NCBI GenBank assembly: GCA_900769745.1
Contig: CAAGHX010000105.1
Location: 1-25,965, forward strand
Length of the DNA stretch: 25,965 nucleotides
Reading direction: 5' to 3'
DNA from: an uncultured Alistipes sp.
GTDB taxonomy: Bacteria; Bacteroidota; Bacteroidia; Bacteroidales; Rikenellaceae
Each line of letters opens with the position of its first letter. Position 1 is the first letter of the stretch. The translations under genes were made by a program, and so were the position numbers. Shown piece after piece: positions 7,156 to 14,164 of this stretch. Under the pieces are notes generated by a model. That model did no database searches. It saw only the letters and a program-made list of their open reading frames with translations, and was not told the origin of the DNA.

Positions 7156-9237
7156 ATGAGAAGATACTTACACATAATTTTGCTCTCTGCCCTTTCGGCA
7201 CTATCCGCTGCTGCTTTTGCGCAGAGCAACACGCAGAGTAGCAACCCGCAACGCGACATCAAGATTCGCGAGGTGAGCGTAGTGGCCGACCGCCCGATGA
7301 AGGAGATTGGCGTACAACAGACCAAGTTCGACTCGGTGGCACTCAGAGAGAATGTGGCACTCTCGTTTGCCGACGTGCTGGCTTTCAACTCGTCAATTTT
7401 CGTAAAGAGCTTCGGACGTGCAACGCTCTCGACTGTAGCTTTTCGTGGCACATCGCCATCGCACACTCAGGTTAGCTGGAACGGAATGAAAATCAACAAC
7501 CCGATGTTGGGCATGACCGATTTTTCGATGATTCCATCATACTTTATCGACGACGCCTCGCTTCTGCACGGCACATCGTCGGTAAACGATACGGGAGGTG
7601 GTTTGGGTGGAGCCGTGAAGCTCTCAACAGCACCGGCCACAGCCGAGGGTTTTGGCCTGCAGTATGTGCAGGGCGTGGGCTCGTTCAAGACCTTTGACGA
7701 GTTCCTGCGACTCACATATGGCAACAAAAATTGGCAGATTTCGACCCGCGCCGTCTATTCCTCTTCGCCCAACGAGTACAAATATCGCAACCACGACAAG
7801 AAGGAGAACATCTACGACGAGCAGATGAACATCATCGGCCAGTACTACCCCATCGAACGCAACCGCAGCGGCTCGTTCAAAGATTTGCACCTCTTGCAGG
7901 AGGCGTACTACAACACCGGCCGAGGCGACAGATTTGGACTCAATGCGTGGTACATAAACTCCAACCGCGAGTTGCAGATGCTCACCACCGACTATGGCGA
8001 TGAGCACTCGTTCGACAACCGCCAACGAGAACACACATTCCGAGGAATACTCTCGTGGGACCACCTGCGCAGCAACTGGAAGACTTCAGCCAAGGCGGGA
8101 TATGTCCACACCTGGCTTGCCTACGACTATCAGCGCGATATGGGCAACGGATTTATGGCCACTATGACTCGTTCTCGCAGTAAGGTGGATACATTTTACG
8201 GCCAGCTCGACGGCGAGTATTACATCGGCAGCAAATGGCTCTTTACGGCCAATCTTTCGGCGCATCAGCACTTCGTGAAGAGTCAGGATAAGAATATCAT
8301 CTTGCAAGAGGGCAACAAGGCTATTGTGGGCTACGACAAGGGCCGCATCGAGCTCTCGGGCTCGGTTTCAGCTAAGTGGAAACCCATCGACCGACTGGGT
8401 ATCTCGGCAGTACTGCGTGAGGATATGTTTGGTCGAGAGTGGACCCCAATCATTCCTGCGCTATTCCTTGATGGTGTGATTTCACACAAGGGTAATGTGG
8501 TGGCCAAAGCATCGGTATCGCGCAACTTCCGATTCCCATCGCTCAACGACCTCTACTTCCTGCCTGGCGGCAATCCCGACCTTGAGAAGGAGAATGGCTG
8601 GACCTACGACGCAGGATTGGAGATGGCCATCGGCAAGAGCGAAATCTACTCTTTCTCGGCTTCAGCAACGTGGTTTGATTCGAGGGTTGATAACTGGATT
8701 ATTTGGCTGCCAACAACAAAGGGATTCTTCTCGCCACGCAACATCAAGCAGGTACACGCCTATGGTATCGAGACCGAGGCAAACTTCGATGTGCAGCTCT
8801 CGAAGGAGTGGAGCTTGGGCGTAAATACCAACGTCTCGTGGACGCCCTCAATCAACGAGGGTGAGCCTATGTCGCCTGCCGACAAATCGGTGGGTAAGCA
8901 GCTGCCCTACGTACCAGAATTTACAGCTACGGCAACGGGCCGACTTGGCTGGCGCAGTTGGAGCTTGCTCTACAAGTGGTGCCACTACAGCGAGCGATTT
9001 ACAATGTCGAGCAACGACATCTCACTATCGGGTCGCCTGCCGAAATACTATATGAACAACGTCACTATCGAGAAGGCTATCTCGGCATCGTGGGCCGACC
9101 TCTCGATTAAGGGCACGATAAACAACCTCTTCGACGAGGAGTATCTCTCGGTATTGGCACGACCTATGCCAGGAATCAATTTCGAGGTATTCCTGAGCAT
9201 CACTCCCAAGTGGGGTAACGGCAAGAAACAAAATTAA
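7156..9237 (+). CDS. btuB: BtuB-like TonB-dependent outer-membrane cobalamin receptor
   Basis: A 693-aa protein with a cleavable Sec signal (about residues 1-22, ending AAAFAQ). A probable TonB box region follows (IREVSVVADR, about 37-46), then a plug domain (SFADVLAFNSSIFVKSFGRATLSTVAFRGTSPSHTQVSWNG split over about 75-115, and GGGLGGAVKLST) and a C-terminal beta-barrel. The barrel has many alternating aromatic strands and NNLFDEEY near the end, a standard TonB-receptor motif. It lacks the carboxypeptidase-regulatory N-terminal extension of SusC-type receptors, and its length is closer to BtuB. With the riboswitch and the BtuG-like gene beside it, vitamin B12 is the expected substrate. No inner-membrane BtuFCD genes are in the window. 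Confidence 0.9.
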   Translation: MRRYLHIILLSALSALSAAAFAQSNTQSSNPQRDIKIREVSVVADRPMKEIGVQQTKFDSVALRENVALSFADVLAFNSSIFVKSFGRATLSTVAFRGTSPSHTQVSWNGMKINNPMLGMTDFSMIPSYFIDDASLLHGTSSVNDTGGGLGGAVKLSTAPATAEGFGLQYVQGVGSFKTFDEFLRLTYGNKNWQISTRAVYSSSPNEYKYRNHDKKENIYDEQMNIIGQYYPIERNRSGSFKDLHLLQEAYYNTGRGDRFGLNAWYINSNRELQMLTTDYGDEHSFDNRQREHTFRGILSWDHLRSNWKTSAKAGYVHTWLAYDYQRDMGNGFMATMTRSRSKVDTFYGQLDGEYYIGSKWLFTANLSAHQHFVKSQDKNIILQEGNKAIVGYDKGRIELSGSVSAKWKPIDRLGISAVLREDMFGREWTPIIPALFLDGVISHKGNVVAKASVSRNFRFPSLNDLYFLPGGNPDLEKENGWTYDAGLEMAIGKSEIYSFSASATWFDSRVDNWIIWLPTTKGFFSPRNIKQVHAYGIETEANFDVQLSKEWSLGVNTNVSWTPSINEGEPMSPADKSVGKQLPYVPEFTATATGRLGWRSWSLLYKWCHYSERFTMSSNDISLSGRLPKYYMNNVTIEKAISASWADLSIKGTINNLFDEEYLSVLARPMPGINFEVFLSITPKWGNGKKQN

Positions 9238-9246
9238 GACAACTAT

Positions 9247-9882
9247 ATGGCAGACAACTATTTAGGCAAGAAGATGGAGGACCACTACTCTACGTCGGCA
9301 CAAAAGAGCCGCAAGAGCCATCCATCGCTACAGAAACTTCTCACTCGCAACCGCAGCCATCGCTCTTTCGACATCTCGTTCAAGGTGCGTGAGGACCAGA
9401 TGCAACGCATTGTCGAGGTCAATCGCCTAATCCCCTCGGCACGCAATCAGCAGGTACTGCGTTTCCGCATAGTGCTCGACAACGAGGCCGACAAGGTGCT
9501 GCCACACATCAAGCTGGGCGCAGCTCTGCCCGAGCTGAATCTTCCACAGAAGGAGAGCGAGCCACGAGCATTTATCATCATCTGCTCGACCGCAGAGGAG
9601 AATAAGTTTGTGGATATCGACCTCGGCATATCGGCTCAGAGCATGCTTCTGCAAGCTGTAGAGATTGGACTCAACGGCATCTGCATCGCTGCCTTCGACA
9701 AGGCCCGCATCCGCGAGGAGTTTGACCTCCCCTACGAGCCACTTATGATACTTGCCATCGGCCGTGGCAGCGACAACATACAACTAACAGATATCTCGGC
9801 CGACGAGAGCCACACCTACTATCGCCACGACGGAGTACACTATGTACCGAAACTCCGCACCGAGGAGCTGATTATAAAGTAA
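9247..9882 (+). CDS. Nitroreductase-family flavoprotein, last gene of the B12 operon
   Basis: A 211-aa protein with nitroreductase signatures. The FMN-binding Arg/Ser block RNRSHRSFD (about 35-43) is followed by PSARNQQVLRFRIV (about 62-75), then DLGISAQSMLLQAVEIGLNGICIAAF (about 125-150) and LAIGRG (about 170). Such proteins bind FMN as dimers and reduce nitro, quinone or other acceptors with NAD(P)H. It has no signal peptide, so it is cytosolic. It starts 9 nt after btuB and precedes the operon terminator, so it should be under the same riboswitch. A role in corrinoid reduction or processing is attractive but unproven; BluB (lower-ligand synthesis) is a distant family member, but an oxygen-dependent BluB role fits an anaerobe poorly. 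Confidence 0.8.
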   Translation: MADNYLGKKMEDHYSTSAQKSRKSHPSLQKLLTRNRSHRSFDISFKVREDQMQRIVEVNRLIPSARNQQVLRFRIVLDNEADKVLPHIKLGAALPELNLPQKESEPRAFIIICSTAEENKFVDIDLGISAQSMLLQAVEIGLNGICIAAFDKARIREEFDLPYEPLMILAIGRGSDNIQLTDISADESHTYYRHDGVHYVPKLRTEELIIK

Positions 9883-9887
9883 AACAT

Positions 9888-9921
9888 AAAACGGAGGAAC
9901 CCAAAAAGTTCCTCCGTTTTT
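9888..9921 (+). terminator. Intrinsic terminator of the B12 uptake operon
   Basis: A perfect 13-bp stem, AAAACGGAGGAAC (9888-9900) with GTTCCTCCGTTTT (9908-9920), encloses a 7-nt loop and ends in a T-run. It sits 6 nt after the nitroreductase stop. The A-tract on its 5' side lets it act on both strands. Confidence 0.92.
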
Positions 9922-9953
9922 GTTTGATAGCGTTATAAAATCGTATAATGTGA

Positions 9954-10041
9954 GCTATTTTGAAGATTGCCGAAATTCTTGTGTCCGCAGCATACTTGGC
10001 GTATGTGAGGAATTCAAGAACGAGCAAGATGCCAAAAGAGC
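9954..10041. repeat. Long imperfect palindrome (REP-like hairpin) between convergent genes
   Basis: The whole 88-nt stretch folds back on itself. The outer arm GCTATTTTG (9954-9962) matches CAAAAGAGC (10033-10041) with one mismatch. TTCTTG (9976-9981) pairs with CAAGAA (10015-10020), and CATAC (9991-9995) pairs with GTATG (10001-10005) around a 5-nt loop. Internal loops separate the arms, so it is not a simple terminator. It fills the gap between the operon terminator at 9921 and the stop of the opposing gene at 10056. It could be a dispersed intergenic repeat, or a 3' RNA structure for the minus-strand gene, which has no other visible terminator. I see no second copy in this window. Confidence 0.55.
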
Positions 10042-10055
10042 CACATCAGACAGTT

Positions 10056-11519
10056 TTAGTTCAAATCGATAACGATTTCGTAAGTCTTATTAGGCTCGAA
10101 GTCGGCGTTGTAAACAAACAAGAAGTTCTCATCAACAACTGCGTCCCACTGCTGACCTTCGGCAATTGTAGGGTTCTTCAAGCGCTTAGGGAAGAAGTAG
10201 CTGAAAGGAAGGTCGAGAACGTGCTCCTGCTTGAACTTGTCACCCTTCATTCTCTCGAGGCTGAAGTTCTCGGCTGTCTTCACAGTTACGATGCACTTGC
10301 CACCCTTAACCTCAGAAGTTACTGTGTAATCCTTCTCGGCCTCAACCGCCTGCAAACGTACCTCCCACTTTGGATCGCCATAGTAAGCCAAAACGTCGCG
10401 GTCGTGCCAGAAACCAATTGTCTCCATATCGAAATCATCACCCTTCACCTCGCGCATACGCTGGCGTGCCAAGCGGAACTCGTCGCGGCCGTAAGATGGA
10501 TAGTTCTCCTTGATAAGCATTGGAATCCACTGGTGCTGCTGGTGGAGGAAATCCTGCTGATTCATATAGACAGCCTCGGCCAGAGTGTAGCGGTCGGGGT
10601 TTGTAACCCAATACTTCAAGCCGCCCCAGCCGTTACGGCCGTGCCAAGTTGTAACCACATAACCAATCATTGTAGCGGCGTTTGAGCCATTCATCCACGC
10701 GATAGCCATACTCTCCTTGGTGTTGTTCACATCACCAATCAAACAGTTACCAACAGCGAAATATACCTTGCGCTTGCCACTCTCTTTCAAATCCCACTGA
10801 GTCTGGGTGAAGCGGTCGTCAGCATACAACTTACCATCCTTTGGGCGGAGGTTACCAAGCGAGAATGGCATCTCCAAATTGCGCTGTGTGGCGTGAGCAG
10901 CCGTTACAACCAAATCGGGATTGTAAGCCTCGTACAAGTCGGTAAACTTCTTCAAAATCTCCTTCATATCGATAGAGTCGCTCTCCACCTGAGCATCCTT
11001 GCTCTGCTTCTGGCCCCACAAACCACGAGAGTGGTCGTCAACCCACGCATAGCGATCGAACCACTTAGCGCTCTTAAGCTCGGTGATAGTAGCAACAGCA
11101 TCCTTGACAAGCAGAGGCTCGGTGCTATTGTCGAGCATCTTCATTGCAGCGGCAGCATCGTAGCCGGTAATCATACCCCACATAAAGTCGGCATAGATAT
11201 CCTCATCGACCTCGCGGCTAACGTGGTGCATATCGATAACAAAATCTTTATTGAGATTCTCTGGCACATCGACGATAGCCACATAACGTGGAGAGAGCTT
11301 CTGCAACTGGGCCAACACCTCGCGTGGGGCTTTGTCGTAGAAAACAAGGTCGGCATCGTGCTTCTGAGTAAGAGTCTCAGCCACCTTCAACCACTCGGCA
11401 TCCTGCTGCACAGCACTCGATGCCAACACCACATATTTATCCTCCACTACCCCGCTGCACGACATCGAGAGTGTCATTGTGGCAAGTAGAGCACTCGCTA
11501 AAATGTAAAATTTCTTCAT
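10056..11519 (-). CDS. Lipoprotein with gingipain/caspase-like (clan CD, C25-like) fold signatures
   Basis: Starting at the ATG at 11519, the product is 487 aa with signal peptide and lipobox LSMSC (Cys21); an upstream in-frame ATG at 11552 lies inside the predicted -7 box and is rejected. Residues about 28-140 contain an alpha/beta region (KYVVLASSAV, ADLVFYDKA, PRYVAIVDVPENL). A candidate catalytic pair follows: His209 in DLVVTAAHATQRN and Cys259 in VYFAVGNCLIGD, each after a hydrophobic strand and 50 residues apart, the order used by clan CD peptidases. Next come NAATMIGYVVTTWHG (about 280-294) and LAYYGDPKWEVRL (about 377-389), resembling the GDP-L-L ending of C25 peptidases. The last 90 residues look like a beta-sandwich. 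I do not recognise a named gene; peptidase activity is inferred. It has its own promoter-like box. Confidence 0.72.
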   Translation of the reverse strand: MKKFYILASALLATMTLSMSCSGVVEDKYVVLASSAVQQDAEWLKVAETLTQKHDADLVFYDKAPREVLAQLQKLSPRYVAIVDVPENLNKDFVIDMHHVSREVDEDIYADFMWGMITGYDAAAAMKMLDNSTEPLLVKDAVATITELKSAKWFDRYAWVDDHSRGLWGQKQSKDAQVESDSIDMKEILKKFTDLYEAYNPDLVVTAAHATQRNLEMPFSLGNLRPKDGKLYADDRFTQTQWDLKESGKRKVYFAVGNCLIGDVNNTKESMAIAWMNGSNAATMIGYVVTTWHGRNGWGGLKYWVTNPDRYTLAEAVYMNQQDFLHQQHQWIPMLIKENYPSYGRDEFRLARQRMREVKGDDFDMETIGFWHDRDVLAYYGDPKWEVRLQAVEAEKDYTVTSEVKGGKCIVTVKTAENFSLERMKGDKFKQEHVLDLPFSYFFPKRLKNPTIAEGQQWDAVVDENFLFVYNADFEPNKTYEIVIDLN

Positions 11520-11549
11520 ATATAAGTATAGTTTAAGTTTGTTACTACA

Positions 11550-11557
11550 CAAAGATA
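11550..11557 (-). promoter_or_regulatory. Probable -7 box (TATCTTTG) for the C25-like lipoprotein gene
   Basis: On the minus strand the sequence reads TATCTTTG, a perfect TAnnTTTG box, 30 nt before the ATG at 11519. No convincing TTTG is found 19-21 nt further upstream, so the -33 element is weak. Confidence 0.5.
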
Positions 11558-11612
11558 ATAAAATAGTTGAGCATTTCGCACTACCCTTGCCAATTTTTTA
11601 TCATCATATCGC

Positions 11613-11644
11613 AAAAAAAGAGTGTCCCAATCGATAGGACACTC
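11613..11644 (-). terminator. Intrinsic terminator downstream of the sugar-isomerase-fold lipoprotein gene
   Basis: On the minus strand GAGTGTCC (11644-11637) pairs with GGACACTC (11627-11620), followed by a run of seven T (11619-11613). It lies 38 nt past the stop of the minus-strand gene ending at 11682 and upstream of the next gene's promoter, isolating the two units. Confidence 0.88.
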
Positions 11645-11681
11645 TCATATCTTACAGGAAAATACCTATAGCTAATTTCTC

Positions 11682-12686
11682 TTATTTCTTCTGCTCAGCC
11701 TTACACTTAGCGCACTGCTCAGACTCAGGCTTTGTGCACTTGCCGTTCTCGTCGTGGCAATCTGTAGCGATTGACTTCAAGTACTCCATGCTCATAGCTA
11801 CACACTCCATAGGAGTCTTCTCCATTGAAGGCTGATCCTGCTCAACGATGAGCCACTTGCTACCTGCCTTAACTGCAGCCTCGATGATAGATGGGATGTT
11901 CTGGACACCCTTACCCAATGGACGGAACTCGAAAGCAGACTTAGCCTTCTTCTCGCCCTCGTTCAAGCCGATGAGTGCATATGGGTCACCCTCCTGCTTA
12001 CCCTCAACGTGGAAATCCTTGAGGTGAACAACTGGTGAACGACCGCTATACTTCTCGAGGTAAGCAACTGGATCCTGACCAGCATACTTCACCCAGCACT
12101 GATCCAACTCAGTCTGCAACAAATCTGCAGATACGTTAGCGTAGAGATAATCCAAACCAAACTCGCCGCTCTCAGTCTTAGCGAACTCGAAATCGTGGTT
12201 GTGGTAGAGCAATACCATACCAGCATCCTTAACCTTCTGACCGATAGTGCGAATCTCCTCGATCATCTGCATAAACTTCTCACCACCTGGACGACGCTCC
12301 TCAGTTACGTAAGGAACAACCAAGTACTGGCAACCGATAGTCTTGTAGTCAGCGATAACCTTGTCGATATCGGCCAACATATCAGCCAAAGGCACGTGAG
12401 CAGAGATTGGGTTCAAGCCCAACTCAACACACCAAGCCTTAACCTGCTCAGGTGAGTTACCAAACAAACCAGCGAACTCAACGCCGTCGTAACCCATCTC
12501 CTTAACCTTCTTCAATGTGCCAGCAAAATCCTGCTCCATATCGCCACGCACACTGTAAAGCTGCAAACCAACTGGCAAATGGTCGCTGCAATGATCTGCA
12601 CACTCCGCCTTAGGAGCATTTCCACCGCATGAGGCCATCAACAAAGCAGCCACTGCAGAGAATAACAAAGTTGAAAACTTCTTCAT
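11682..12686 (-). CDS. Sugar phosphate isomerase/epimerase-fold (xylose-isomerase-like TIM barrel) lipoprotein
   Basis: A 334-aa protein with signal peptide and lipobox MASC (Cys20), so it is anchored outside the cytoplasm, unusual for this mostly cytosolic fold but common in Bacteroidota. The barrel starts at LPVGLQLYSVRGDME (about 37-51). Recognisable metal and active-site segments are GYDGVEFAG (about 69-77), LLYHNHDFEF (about 159-168), ELDQCWVKYAGQDP (about 193-206), VVHLKDFH (about 219-226) and LIVEQDQ (about 278-284), with the Glu, Asp, His and Glu of the family. Known relatives act on sugars or inositols; the substrate is not readable. Odd features: CxxxC near the N-terminus (29, 33) and a Cys-rich tail (310, 317, 325, 328, including CAKC). 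It has its own promoter and terminator. Confidence 0.85.
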   Translation of the reverse strand: MKKFSTLLFSAVAALLMASCGGNAPKAECADHCSDHLPVGLQLYSVRGDMEQDFAGTLKKVKEMGYDGVEFAGLFGNSPEQVKAWCVELGLNPISAHVPLADMLADIDKVIADYKTIGCQYLVVPYVTEERRPGGEKFMQMIEEIRTIGQKVKDAGMVLLYHNHDFEFAKTESGEFGLDYLYANVSADLLQTELDQCWVKYAGQDPVAYLEKYSGRSPVVHLKDFHVEGKQEGDPYALIGLNEGEKKAKSAFEFRPLGKGVQNIPSIIEAAVKAGSKWLIVEQDQPSMEKTPMECVAMSMEYLKSIATDCHDENGKCTKPESEQCAKCKAEQKK

Positions 12687-12740
12687 AATAATTCTATGTT
12701 TAGTTAATAAATTCGTCTTCTTAGACTATCTACACAAATG

Positions 12741-12771
12741 CAAATTTATCCTTTTTTTGCGTCTTAACAAA
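12741..12771 (-). promoter_or_regulatory. Bacteroidota-type promoter for the sugar-isomerase-fold gene
   Basis: On the minus strand a -33 TTTG (12771-12768) is followed after 19 nt by a -7 TAAATTTG (12748-12741), a full consensus match. It sits 54 nt before the ATG at 12686. Confidence 0.75.
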
Positions 12772-12804
12772 ATTTGCACAGCTAAAATACTATACTTCGG
12801 GCAA

Positions 12805-14091
12805 TTATTTATTGTAGCGAGGCCACTGTGCAAGGATTGCCAACAGTGCGCAGCCACCCATAATCATCGGATAGTAGAGATATGAGATTATCTCAACAGG
12901 CGAGATTGAGGCCAATCCTGCCGCCATCAGAAGCTGAGCGCCATAGGGCAAAATACCCTGAATGAAACAAGAGAAGGTATCCAGAAGGCTCGCCGCACGA
13001 CGTGGCGAGATGCCAAACTTCTGGGCAATATCTCGCGCGATTGAGCCAACCGAGATAATCGCCACGGTATTGTTGGCCGTACACACATCGGCAAAGACCA
13101 CCAGCGAAGCGATTGAGAGCTCGGCACCACGACGGCTACGGATGCGTGAACTGATGCGAGAGATAATGTAATCGATTCCGCCATTTATGCGAATCATCTC
13201 GAGCATACCGCCAGCCATCATTGTAATTATGATAAGCTCGCCCATCGAGCCGATGCCATTTCCCATTGTCGAGAACCAATCAATCAGGTTCATCTTGCCA
13301 CTCGCAAGGCCAATCGCACCCGACGACAGAATACCCAGCACAAGCACCACCAACACATTCACACCCATAATTGCCGACACCAGCACCAACAGATAAGGGA
13401 TGATTGTGTACCACGCAATCTCGCTCTCGGCCGGAGTGAAGTGGAACGAATGGGGTTGCAAAAGATATATAACCAATGTTATCAATGCCGCAGGTGCTAC
13501 AATCAACACATTTGTACGGAACTTATCGCGCATCGAGCAGCCCTGAGTGCGGGTTGCGGCGATGGTCGTATCGGAGATGAACGAGAGATTATCACCAAAC
13601 AATGCTCCGCCCACAACGATAGCCACAATCCACGCCACGTTGCTACCCGTCTGCTCGGCCAGGGTCGAGGCGATAGGCGTAAGGGCCACGATGGTACCCA
13701 CCGAGGTACCTATCGAGAGCGAAGTAAAGCAGGCAGCGATGAATATTCCGGCTGGCAAGAACTCTTCGGGAACTATCTTCAGAGTCAACGCCACGGTTGC
13801 ATCGACAGCTCCCATTTGTTTGGTAGAGGCGGCGAAGGCTCCCGCCAGCACGAAAATCCATATCATCAACATTATATTCACGTCGGTAGCACCACTCGAA
13901 TAGTGACCTATACGCTCCGAAAGAGGCTGCTTGCGAGTCATCGCAACAGCCACAATCGAGGCAATCATAGCCGCCACGACGATAGGAATTTTATAGAAGT
14001 CGTTGGCCAAAACAGAACCCAACGCATATACTCCCAAGAATACCACAAGTGGCAAGAGCGCCACCAAATTTACTTTTGAATTACTCTGCAT
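12805..14091 (-). CDS. NhaC-type Na+/H+ antiporter family transporter
   Basis: A 428-aa polytopic membrane protein with about 10-12 hydrophobic segments. Matching NhaC-family segments are MLMIWIFVLAGAFAASTKQMGAVDATV (in two parts, about 74-100), TSLSIGTSVGTIVALTPIA (about 123-141), VGGALFGDNLSFISDTTIAATRTQGC (about 159-184, the GxxFGDNxSxISDTT hallmark) and ANNTVAIISVGSIARDIA (about 339-356). NhaC members exchange Na+ for H+, and relatives exchange metabolites such as malate and lactate, so the substrate remains open. The 73-nt gap to the divergent transglutaminase gene must hold both promoters, but I find only weak boxes there (a TTTATTTG-like -7 at 14130-14137, plus strand). Confidence 0.88.
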   Translation of the reverse strand: MQSNSKVNLVALLPLVVFLGVYALGSVLANDFYKIPIVVAAMIASIVAVAMTRKQPLSERIGHYSSGATDVNIMLMIWIFVLAGAFAASTKQMGAVDATVALTLKIVPEEFLPAGIFIAACFTSLSIGTSVGTIVALTPIASTLAEQTGSNVAWIVAIVVGGALFGDNLSFISDTTIAATRTQGCSMRDKFRTNVLIVAPAALITLVIYLLQPHSFHFTPAESEIAWYTIIPYLLVLVSAIMGVNVLVVLVLGILSSGAIGLASGKMNLIDWFSTMGNGIGSMGELIIITMMAGGMLEMIRINGGIDYIISRISSRIRSRRGAELSIASLVVFADVCTANNTVAIISVGSIARDIAQKFGISPRRAASLLDTFSCFIQGILPYGAQLLMAAGLASISPVEIISYLYYPMIMGGCALLAILAQWPRYNK

Positions 14092-14164
14092 TTGAAAAAT
14101 ATCTACTTTTAAGGGCGTAAAATTACTTTTTTATTTGTACATTTACCATCAAAACATACTAAAA

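Noticed and set aside
9960..10685. Plus-strand 241-aa open frame at the end of the C25-like gene
   Set aside because: It is antisense to a gene with a lipoprotein signal and family-like motifs. It begins in the palindrome and its product is a Leu/Val/Asn-rich shadow without any domain.
11520..11552. Earlier start (ATG at 11552, minus strand) for the C25-like gene
   Set aside because: This codon overlaps the predicted -7 box at 11550-11557, and the signal peptide starts at 11519.
13441..14079. Plus-strand 212-aa open frame opposite the NhaC-type gene
   Set aside because: The product is His/Arg/Gln-rich with no domain, while the minus strand encodes a convincing membrane transporter.
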